A stretch of 10,702 nt of DNA from Comamonadaceae bacterium (GTDB lineage Bacteria; Pseudomonadota; Gammaproteobacteria; Burkholderiales; Burkholderiaceae_C): contig JAIXYA010000148.1 of NCBI GenBank assembly GCA_027490485.1, forward strand, positions 1 through 10,702. The letters run 5' to 3'. Below the pieces are notes generated by a model, which was not told where the DNA came from, did not search any database, and saw only the letters and a program-made list of their open reading frames with translations. This document shows positions 5,332 through 10,702 of this stretch, in pieces. How positions within the stretch are numbered: position 1 is the stretch's first letter; every line of letters starts with the position of its first letter. The translations under genes were made by a program, and so were the position numbers.

Positions 5332-7482
5332 TTACAGGCCAGCCAGGGTTTGCAACACCAAGTCAGGACTGAGCACCTCGGACAAGACTTTGGGGGGGGT
5401 CTGAGGCACCAGCAAAACATAGACAGGCACACCGCTGCGCCCCAAACGCCCCAGCGCTTGGGTGATGGCGGGGTCGCGCCGCGTCCAGTCGGCGCGTAAA
5501 AGCAGCACTTTTTTGTCGGCAAACGCTTGCAACACCTTGGCGTCGCGCAGCGTGGTTTGTTTGTTGACTTGGCAGGTGACGCACCAAGCCGCCGTGAAAT
5601 CAATGAAGACGGTTTGACCCGCTTGCAGTGCAGAGGCCTCTCGCTCAGGCGACCAAGCTTGCCATTCAGCGTTGTTGCTGGACTTGTCGGTGAGGGCTGG
5701 GGCTTCTTTCCACACCAGCGGTCCCCAGCTGAGCACCAGCAACAGCAGTACCCCGCCCCACAGACCGGTACCCAGCCATTTGGCTTTGCCCGACAAACTC
5801 AAGGCCCATACACAGGCGCTCACCAACAGCAGCGCAGCCAGCATCACCGCCATGCCATCGATACTGGTTTGCTGGCCCAGCACCCACAGCAACCACACCA
5901 CGGTGGCCAACATGGGAAAGGCCAGCAATTGGCGAAGACGCTCCATCCACACCCCTGGGCGGGGCAACCAGCGTGCCCAAGCCGGCACCCAACTGAGGAG
6001 CGTGAATGGCAGCGCCAAGCCCAAGCCCAAAGCAATAAAGATCAACAGGCCTTGCCACAAAGGCAAGGTGAGGGCAATGCCCACCGAGGCACCCATGAAA
6101 GGCGCGGTGCAGGGCGCGGCTACCACCACGGCCAGCACGCCCGACAGAAAAGCATCGGCCAACGGGTGACGCACCCATTTCGCTGCCAAGCCGCTGCTCC
6201 ACCCAGCATTAAGCTGAAGCACGCCCAACAGGTTCAAAGCGATCAAGGTGAACAGCAGGGCAAGTGCCGACACCACCAGCGGCGACTGCAGCTGAAAGCC
6301 CCAGCCCAACTGCTGACCCGAGGCCCGCAGGCCCGCTACCAACAGCGCCAAGCCCAGCATGCTGGCAATCACCCCTAACGCATAAGTGATGCCGATGGCA
6401 CGGCGTTCGGCCCCGCTGTGGTGGTGCTGGCTGAGCGACAGCACCTTGATGGCCAGCACCGGCAACACACAGGGCATCAAATTCAACAACAAACCGCCCA
6501 AGAATGCACCCAATAAGGCGGCGAGCAAGGCTGGCCAACTCGCTGCCGCTTCAACCGGTTGTATGGGAGCAGGGCTGGCAAGCGCCGAGGCTTTGGCCAT
6601 GGTGGCGCTGCCCTCGGGCGGCCAAGTGCCTTGGACAGCCAAGTTCAAGTGCCATGCTTTGGCTTGGTCAGCAGAACCGCCCACAATGAGCAGTCCCAGT
6701 TTGGCGGGTTCGCTGCTGCGCATGACGTGCAAAGGCGCTTGCAGCACATAGTCTGTGCCTTGCCACTGACCAGCCAATGCGTCCGCACCCAAACCGCTTG
6801 CCAAGACCTCGGTGGATTCGGCAAAAAGTTGCAAAGGCTGGCCTTGCAAGCTGGGCGGCAACCCTTGAATGCGCAAGGCCAAACCCTTGTCTGATATGTG
6901 GGCGATTTGGGGTGAAGGTTGCAAAGTTTGGGGCTGCGCAGACAGCAGAGCCTCAAAAGCCGCTGAATGGCTGGCGGTGCTGCCAGCCACCGGCAGTTGG
7001 ATTTCAAACTTGCCCTCTTGCGGAATACATTCTTGCTTGCACACCAACCAACTTGCTTGGAGTTGAATCTTCAGCGTGGCAGTCTTGGCTGCAAAGCCTT
7101 TGTCCACCAAAACGGGCACACCCAGCAACACCTGGCCCTCAAAACCATGGTTGACCATGTCGCCCACACGGATCATGTGGGGTATGGGCCACAGGGTTTT
7201 GCCCGCTTGCAGCCCTTGGGGCAGGGTCCAGTTCAGTTGCGTGGCCAAACCGCTGTCACCTGCATTCAGCCAATAGGTGTGCCAGCCCGGTTGGTGCTGC
7301 AGCAGCAAGCCCAAGCTCAGTGGTTCACCCGCCTTCAAGCCTTGTGGCGCATGGGCCACCAACTCGGCGCGCACTTGGGGCGTGGTGACCACGCTGGTGG
7401 GGGGCATCTGGGCAAAGCAGCTACCCAAGCCCAGGCTGATCAAAGCAAAAAAACGAAGCAAGTAGACACGCATAAGGGCCAT
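5332..7482 (-). CDS. dsbD: DsbD/ScsB-type membrane thiol:disulfide reductase (thioredoxin-fold C-terminus)
   Basis: It carries reducing equivalents from cytosolic thioredoxin across the inner membrane to periplasmic partners (disulfide isomerases, cytochrome c maturation or peroxide repair). The 716 residues comprise a signal peptide (about 1-26, cleavage near SCFAQ); a long periplasmic domain (about 27-310) with the cysteine pair C148/C152 in WLVCKQECIP; a CcdA-like membrane domain of about eight helices (about 315-590) with C338 (LMPCVLP) and C458 (APCTAPF); and a C-terminal thioredoxin-like domain with WCVTC (633-637). All three cysteine pairs are intact. Classical E. coli DsbD is about 565 residues; the longer N-domain and its motif are more like ScsB, so the symbol is approximate. 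The ATG at 7482 is preferred; 7473 is also possible, and a TTG lies at 7491. Eight G on the plus strand (5392-5399) encode a proline pair near the C-terminus. It diverges from the creatininase gene across 27 bp. Confidence 0.88.
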   Translation of the reverse strand: MALMRVYLLRFFALISLGLGSCFAQMPPTSVVTTPQVRAELVAHAPQGLKAGEPLSLGLLLQHQPGWHTYWLNAGDSGLATQLNWTLPQGLQAGKTLWPIPHMIRVGDMVNHGFEGQVLLGVPVLVDKGFAAKTATLKIQLQASWLVCKQECIPQEGKFEIQLPVAGSTASHSAAFEALLSAQPQTLQPSPQIAHISDKGLALRIQGLPPSLQGQPLQLFAESTEVLASGLGADALAGQWQGTDYVLQAPLHVMRSSEPAKLGLLIVGGSADQAKAWHLNLAVQGTWPPEGSATMAKASALASPAPIQPVEAAASWPALLAALLGAFLGGLLLNLMPCVLPVLAIKVLSLSQHHHSGAERRAIGITYALGVIASMLGLALLVAGLRASGQQLGWGFQLQSPLVVSALALLFTLIALNLLGVLQLNAGWSSGLAAKWVRHPLADAFLSGVLAVVVAAPCTAPFMGASVGIALTLPLWQGLLIFIALGLGLALPFTLLSWVPAWARWLPRPGVWMERLRQLLAFPMLATVVWLLWVLGQQTSIDGMAVMLAALLLVSACVWALSLSGKAKWLGTGLWGGVLLLLVLSWGPLVWKEAPALTDKSSNNAEWQAWSPEREASALQAGQTVFIDFTAAWCVTCQVNKQTTLRDAKVLQAFADKKVLLLRADWTRRDPAITQALGRLGRSGVPVYVLLVPQTPPKVLSEVLSPDLVLQTLAGL

Positions 7483-7509
7483 GTTACCCAAGCCTTTAAG
7501 ATGCAGCGC

Positions 7510-8304
7510 ATGAAGGTTTTTCCACGTTACTGGGCTGATTGCATCACCACCGACTTTGCTGAGCTTGACGCCGCACAGGCTGTCGCGGTTTTACCAATGG
7601 GCGCCACCGAGCAGCATGGGCCGCATTTGCCCTTGTCGGTGGACACCGATTTGGTCAACGCCATGCTGGCTGCTGCTTTAGGTCATTTACAGCCTGCTGA
7701 CCAAGTGCTGGTGCTGCCCACCCAAAGCGTGGGCTTGAGCTCTGAGCATCTGGCCTATGACGGCACCCTGAGTTTTTCACCCGCCTCGGTCATCGAGCAA
7801 TGGTGTGCTTTGGGTGAGAGCGTGGCGCGGGTGGGCGTGAAAAAACTCTTGCTCTTCAACGCCCATGGCGGCAATGTGGCCCTGATGGACGTGGTGGCGC
7901 GTGAACTGCGTGGCCACTGTGGCCTCACCGTGTTCAGCAGCAACTGGTACCAACTGCCTTTGGGCGAGGCGTTAAATGCATTTGATGCCCATGAGCAGCG
8001 CTTTGGCGTGCATGGCGGCGACATGGAAACCTCGCTGATGCTGGCGATTGCGCCGCACAAAGTGCGCATGCCCGAGGCGCAGCATTTCGCCTCGACTTCT
8101 GAGCAACGCGCCCAAGACTTTGCGCTGTTGGGCGACGGCAAAAGCGCCAAACTGGGCTGGCATATGCAGGATTACAACCTGCATGGCGCGGCAGGTAACG
8201 CCGCAGCAGCCACGTCCGTCAAAGGCCAAGCGCTGTTGGACGCCGTGGGCGTGCAGCTAGCCAAGCTGATTCAAGAAATCAGCCGCTTTGAGCCATTGAT
8301 CTGA
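7510..8304 (+). CDS. Creatininase-family metal-dependent amidohydrolase
   Basis: The creatininase superfamily uses a two-metal centre to cleave cyclic or formamide C-N bonds (creatinine, pyrimidine or pterin pathway intermediates, mycofactocin peptide). The 264-residue product shows the metal-binding signature GATEQHGPHLPLSVDTD (31-47), with E34, H36 and D45 at the same numbers as recalled Pseudomonas creatininase, then FNAHGGN (116-122) with H119, and GDMETS (170-175) with E173. True creatininase has H-Y-E at the fourth ligand region where this protein has HGGN, as in many uncharacterised members, so creatinine is not necessarily the substrate. The ATG at 7510 makes the ligand spacing match; an in-frame ATG at 7501 would add three residues. 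No clear Shine-Dalgarno; a weak -10-like TAAGAT (7497-7502) lies seven bases upstream. It converges on the phosphatase-family gene, with a palindromic repeat between. Confidence 0.85.
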   Translation: MKVFPRYWADCITTDFAELDAAQAVAVLPMGATEQHGPHLPLSVDTDLVNAMLAAALGHLQPADQVLVLPTQSVGLSSEHLAYDGTLSFSPASVIEQWCALGESVARVGVKKLLLFNAHGGNVALMDVVARELRGHCGLTVFSSNWYQLPLGEALNAFDAHEQRFGVHGGDMETSLMLAIAPHKVRMPEAQHFASTSEQRAQDFALLGDGKSAKLGWHMQDYNLHGAAGNAAAATSVKGQALLDAVGVQLAKLIQEISRFEPLI

Positions 8305-8306
8305 TA

Positions 8307-8341
8307 CCGCCATGGCAAGGGGCAAAGCCCCGAAGCCATCT
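8307..8341. repeat. REP-like palindromic repeat, copy A
   Basis: This 35-bp element is 31/35 identical to 9073-9107. It folds as an inner stem GGGGC (8319-8323) / GCCCC (8327-8331) with loop AAA and an outer stem ATGGC (8312-8316) / GCCAT (8335-8339). It fills the 42-bp gap between convergent genes and ends five bases before the stop codon of the phosphatase-family gene. It may stop transcription from both sides, although no T-run follows. The family resembles short dispersed repeats seen in many proteobacterial genomes (recalled, not searched). Confidence 0.7.
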
Positions 8342-8346
8342 GAACT

Positions 8347-9018
8347 TCAGGTGAACGTCACCCAGTCGCGGTAGGCGGGTGCATCCAAATGGTTGATGGT
8401 GTTGAAACTCACCAAGGTGTGGCGTTTGGGGCTGAACACCAACTCACTGACCGCGGTGTTGCGAATGCGCATATTCATTTCGATGATGCTTTCAGGCGGC
8501 GTGCCCAGCAGTGTGCCCACCGCGGTGGAGATGGGGCCGCCACTGGAGACCATCAACACATCGCCGCTGTGCTGCGCCCGTACATGGGCCAAGGCGTCTT
8601 GGATGCCTTGCACAAAATCGGTGAAAAGCGGCATGCCTGCGGGTTGCGCCTTGGCGTGCATCCACGCTTGCAGACCCTTGCGCAGCAAACCGAAATGGTG
8701 TTTGTACAGCTCAGGTGTGTTGGGTTTGGCCAAAGGCTCGGGGTGGATGGCATGGATCACCGCGTGGCTGTCGTATTCGTTCAGGCCCGGCCATACCAGT
8801 GGTTGCAGTTGTGGCGCCTGCAAGCCTTCTTGAATACCTTCAAAGGTTTGCCGATGGCGCTTGAGACTGCCCATCAGCACCGCCTCAAACTGCAAGCCGC
8901 GCTCACGAAAATACGCGCCCAAACGCTGACTTTGTTGGTGTCCTAAGGGCGAAAGATTGTCGTAATCGTCAGCACCAAACGAGGCCTGGCCGTGGCGCAC
9001 TAAGTAAAGGGTTCCCAT
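8347..9018 (-). CDS. Histidine phosphatase (phosphoglycerate mutase-like) family protein, atypical C-terminal motif
   Basis: The 223-residue protein begins with the RHG signature: LVRHGQASF (6-14) with R8 and the nucleophile H9. The usual second arginine fits R54 in SLKRHRQT (51-58), and the acid residue E81 lies in LNEYD. The motif normally reading V-S-H-G-G is VSSGG (157-161), so Ser159 stands where the second catalytic His is expected. Members usually remove phosphate from small metabolites or proteins through a phosphohistidine; the missing His suggests a divergent subfamily or altered activity. The substrate is unknown. The ATG at 9018 puts LVRHG near the N-terminus as usual; an upstream in-frame TTG at 9036 is less likely. 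GACAAT lies seven bases upstream and no Shine-Dalgarno is seen. It diverges from the PhzF gene across 130 bp that carry repeat sequences. Confidence 0.85.
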   Translation of the reverse strand: MGTLYLVRHGQASFGADDYDNLSPLGHQQSQRLGAYFRERGLQFEAVLMGSLKRHRQTFEGIQEGLQAPQLQPLVWPGLNEYDSHAVIHAIHPEPLAKPNTPELYKHHFGLLRKGLQAWMHAKAQPAGMPLFTDFVQGIQDALAHVRAQHSGDVLMVSSGGPISTAVGTLLGTPPESIIEMNMRIRNTAVSELVFSPKRHTLVSFNTINHLDAPAYRDWVTFT

Positions 9019-9020
9019 GG

Positions 9021-9110
9021 CGGAGATTGTCGCCAATCTCAGCTTGGCAAACGGTCTCGCGGGTGACCGACTCCGTCATGGCGAGGGGCAACGCCCCGAA
9101 GCAATCTCCG
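9021..9110. repeat. MITE/REP-like palindromic repeat, copy B, in divergent promoter region
   Basis: The right part (9073-9107) is 31/35 identical to copy A, with stem GGGGC (9085-9089) / GCCCC (9093-9097) around AAC. The left edge, CGGAGATTG (9021-9029), is the exact reverse complement of CAATCTCCG (9102-9110), giving 9-bp terminal inverted repeats around 90 bp. A second arm CAATCTC (9034-9040) pairs with GAGATTG (9023-9029). The element occupies most of the 130 bp between the divergent phosphatase-family and PhzF genes and starts three bases from the ATG at 9018. No transposase is present. It may supply promoter parts to one or both genes. Confidence 0.6.
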
Positions 9111-9111
9111 A

Positions 9112-9117
9112 CACAAT
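9112..9117 (+). promoter_or_regulatory. Possible -10 element (CACAAT) of the PhzF gene
   Basis: CACAAT lies just outside the repeat's right end. Transcription from it would give a leader of roughly 25 bases containing the AGGAG ribosome-binding site (9138-9142). No matching -35 is seen; any -35 would fall inside the repeat. Support is positional only. Confidence 0.25.
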
Positions 9118-9137
9118 CCCCGCTCTCAACGCTAAAC

Positions 9138-9142
9138 AGGAG
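9138..9142 (+). promoter_or_regulatory. Ribosome-binding site AGGAG of the PhzF gene
   Basis: AGGAG is separated by six bases from the ATG at 9149. It is the clearest Shine-Dalgarno of any plus-strand gene here and settles the start against an upstream in-frame start at 9017 that would read through the repeat. Confidence 0.8.
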
Positions 9143-9148
9143 CCTCCC

Positions 9149-10012
9149 ATGACCCCGCGCCGCTTCGCCCAAGTCGATGTGTTCACCGACCAGCCCTACT
9201 TGGGCAACCCGCTGGCCGTGGTGCTTGACGGCACGGGCTTGAGCACCTCACAGATGCAGGCTTTCACCAATTGGACCAATTTGTCCGAGGCCACCTTTGT
9301 GTTGCCGCCCACTCAGCCCGAGGCGGACTACGCGGTGCGGATTTTTTGCCCTGGGCGCGAATTGCCATTTGCCGGCCACCCCACCTTGGGCACCTGCCAT
9401 GCCTGGCTGGAAGCCGGTGGCGTGCCCAAGGGCCAAGACGTGGTCCAAGAATGCGGCGTGGGCTTGGTGAAGATCAAGCGCGAGGGCAATCGCCTCGCTT
9501 TTGCCGCGCCACCCTTGCGCAGAGGGGGTCCACTTGACGAGGCCGATCTGCAACTCATCGCCCGGGGTTTGGGGATTGCCCGAGCCGACATTCTTCACCA
9601 CGCTTGGTGCGACAACGGCCCGCAGTGGCGCGGCGTCATGCTGGCTTCAGCCGATCAGGTGCTGGCGCTTCAACCCGATGCGCAGGTGTTGCAAGGACTG
9701 GACATTGGCGTGATCGGGCCGCGGGGCAAGGTGGGCGTCGTGGGCGCGCACGCGGCAGGCGACGCGCAGTTCGAGGTGCGTGCATTTTTTCCGGGCAACA
9801 ACGGTTTGTGCGAAGACCCGGTGACCGGCAGCCTGAACGCCGCGGTAGCGCAATGGTTGATGGGTGCGGGTTTGGCCCCTTCAAGCTATGTGGCGATTCA
9901 GGGCACAGTGCTCGATCGACGCGGCCGTGTTCACCTGAACCAAGATGATGCGGGTCAGGTTTGGGTGGGCGGCGACTCGGTGACCTGCATCAGCGGCACC
10001 GTGCTGGCGTGA
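9149..10012 (+). CDS. PhzF family isomerase/epimerase-like protein
   Basis: PhzF-fold proteins resemble diaminopimelate epimerase and usually catalyse proton shifts or isomerisation; the name comes from phenazine synthesis, but most members have unknown substrates. The 287 residues show the family pattern: VDVFTDQPYLGNPLAVVLD (9-27), the catalytic glutamate E47 in LSEATFV, the GRELPFAGHPTLG motif (69-81) with H77, and CEDPVTGS (221-228), where backbone amides and D223 shape the active site. The length is normal and both halves of the pseudo-dimeric fold are present. No phenazine genes surround it, so a phenazine role is not supported; general metabolic or detoxifying activity is more likely. 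The start at 9149 follows AGGAG and begins MTPRRFAQVDVF, like other family members. It converges on the EamA gene with 68 bp of palindromic sequence between. Confidence 0.92.
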   Translation: MTPRRFAQVDVFTDQPYLGNPLAVVLDGTGLSTSQMQAFTNWTNLSEATFVLPPTQPEADYAVRIFCPGRELPFAGHPTLGTCHAWLEAGGVPKGQDVVQECGVGLVKIKREGNRLAFAAPPLRRGGPLDEADLQLIARGLGIARADILHHAWCDNGPQWRGVMLASADQVLALQPDAQVLQGLDIGVIGPRGKVGVVGAHAAGDAQFEVRAFFPGNNGLCEDPVTGSLNAAVAQWLMGAGLAPSSYVAIQGTVLDRRGRVHLNQDDAGQVWVGGDSVTCISGTVLA

Positions 10013-10028
10013 CTGCTGCGCCCTCCGG

Positions 10029-10066
10029 GCTCGCAGTGACGTCTGTGATCTCTCGTCATGGCGAGC
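10029..10066. terminator. Imperfect inverted repeat, possible bidirectional terminator
   Basis: GCTCGCAGTGACG (10029-10041) pairs with CGTCATGGCGAGC (10054-10066) at 11 of 13 positions around a 12-base loop. It lies in the 68-bp gap between the convergent PhzF and EamA genes, where a shared terminator would be expected. No T-run follows on either side, so factor-independent termination is uncertain. The right arm is part of repeat copy C. Confidence 0.35.
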
Positions 10067-10082
10067 GCAGCGACGCCATCTC
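10052..10082. repeat. REP-like palindromic repeat, copy C
   Basis: It shares the CGTCATGGCGAG head and CCATCT tail of the family, with a different middle (GCGCAGCGA in place of the GGGGC/GCCCC hairpin). Arms ATGGCG (10058-10063) and CGCCAT (10074-10079) are perfect. It overlaps by two bases the stop codon (10081-10083) of the EamA gene. The preceding bases 10014-10041 look like a decayed inverse half of the same family. Confidence 0.55.
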
Positions 10083-10702
10083 AGCGCTGAACCGCCATGC
10101 GCCGACTCACAAACACGGTGGCCACCACCGCCAAACCAAAGCTCACTGTTGTGGCATCCAAACCTTCGCCCAAAACGGGAATGGCGATCAACATGCCCAA
10201 AAACGGTTGCAGCAACTGGATTTGGCTTACCCGCACCGTGCCGCCCATGGCCAAGCCGCGGTACCAAGCAAAAAAACCCAGCCACATCGAAAACAACGAT
10301 ACATAAGCAAAACCGGCCCAGGCGCTCCATGGCGCGGCTTGGGTGGGTTGGCTAAACCAAGCCAAAGGCAGGGTCACTGGCAGCGATACCACCAAGGCCC
10401 AGCAAATGACTTGCTCAGGCCCCATGCTTTGCGACATGCGTCCTCCCCAAGCGTAGCCCACAGCGGCAAAGGCCATGGCACCCAACAGCAGCAAATCCGC
10501 CGCTTGCAAATGCAAGCCCGATTGACCCGAGCGCAGCAGCGCAAAACCCACCACCAAACCCGTGCCTGTGACAGCGCACAGCCAAAAGCCCCATGACGGT
10601 CTTTGTTTGTTCATCACTGCCGCCAAACTCGCGGTGGCCAGTGGCAGCACCCCAGTGATGACACTGGCATGGGTGGCTTCTACATGGCGCATGGCCAAAG
10701 AG
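10081..10702 (-). CDS. EamA/DMT-family transporter, C-terminal part (5' end outside window)
   Basis: About 206 residues are visible; complete members have about 290-300 residues with ten membrane helices in two EamA repeats. The visible part holds the end of the first repeat (SLAMRHVEATHASVITGVLPLATA region) and the whole second repeat, with hydrophobic segments separated by short loops. Its family-typical end includes GFFAWYRGLAMGG, RVSQIQLLQPFLGMLIA, a VLGEGL turn and a last helix followed by the basic tail SRRMAVQR. Such carriers move amino acids or other small metabolites, often outward; the substrate cannot be told. The reading frame is open to the window edge, so the start lies beyond 10702. 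It converges on the PhzF gene, and repeat copy C overlaps its stop codon by two bases. Confidence 0.88.
   Translation of the reverse strand, partial: SLAMRHVEATHASVITGVLPLATASLAAVMNKQRPSWGFWLCAVTGTGLVVGFALLRSGQSGLHLQAADLLLLGAMAFAAVGYAWGGRMSQSMGPEQVICWALVVSLPVTLPLAWFSQPTQAAPWSAWAGFAYVSLFSMWLGFFAWYRGLAMGGTVRVSQIQLLQPFLGMLIAIPVLGEGLDATTVSFGLAVVATVFVSRRMAVQR

Noticed and set aside
5527..6378. 283-codon plus-strand frame opposite the dsbD-like gene
   Set aside because: It is rich in Gln, His and Pro with no motif, a typical antisense shadow of a Leu/Ala-rich membrane protein gene.
6967..7509. N-terminal extension of the creatininase frame back into dsbD
   Set aside because: It lies antisense to the conserved dsbD N-domain, and the extension matches nothing; metal-ligand spacing fits a start at 7510.
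9017..9148. 44-codon N-terminal extension of the PhzF gene
   Set aside because: It is made of the palindromic repeat, and the start at 9149 has AGGAG six bases upstream and a family-typical N-terminus.
9149..10012. Phenazine biosynthesis locus suggested by the PhzF name
   Set aside because: No other phz-type genes are adjacent, and PhzF-family proteins are widespread in bacteria that make no phenazines.
8307..10082. CRISPR array from the repeated palindromes
   Set aside because: Copies are hundreds of bases apart with genes between, differ in their middles, and no cas gene is present.

Overview
The window looks like chromosomal DNA of a betaproteobacterium, probably order Burkholderiales and perhaps family Comamonadaceae (inference). 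Genes are packed tightly on both strands, coding DNA is GC-rich, and PriA, HemE and Rep read as close relatives of the proteobacterial families. It contains no rRNA, tRNA, CRISPR array, transposase, integrase or phage gene.

Layout, left to right: (1) the N-terminal 227 codons of a Rep-type DNA helicase (minus, cut by the window edge); (2) a divergent AEC-family carrier (plus); (3) priA, the replication-restart helicase (minus); (4) a 333-bp AT-rich gap without a convincing gene, holding two perfect DnaA boxes; (5) hemE, uroporphyrinogen decarboxylase (minus); (6) a long DsbD/ScsB-type membrane thiol-disulfide reductase (minus); (7) a creatininase-family metal amidohydrolase (plus); (8) a histidine-phosphatase-family protein (minus); (9) a PhzF-family protein (plus); (10) the C-terminal part of an EamA/DMT transporter (minus, cut by the window edge). 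From the dsbD/creatininase boundary rightward the genes alternate strand one by one. Each of the three gaps after the creatininase gene holds a copy of a small palindromic repeat family.

Functional links are limited. rep and priA both act at stalled or collapsed replication forks, and the DnaA boxes directly upstream of priA suggest a replication connection. hemE and dsbD are co-oriented, and both activities (heme synthesis, periplasmic thiol reduction) are needed to make cytochromes, but an operon is not proven. The right-hand genes are single-gene units of general metabolism or transport with no evident shared pathway.

The most interesting places are the AT-rich DnaA-box region between hemE and priA, the palindromic repeats in three successive gaps, a recurring -10-like ACAAT hexamer 6-8 bases before several start codons, and the Ser replacing the second catalytic His in the phosphatase-family protein. 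I saw no clear sign of a wholly new multi-gene system.
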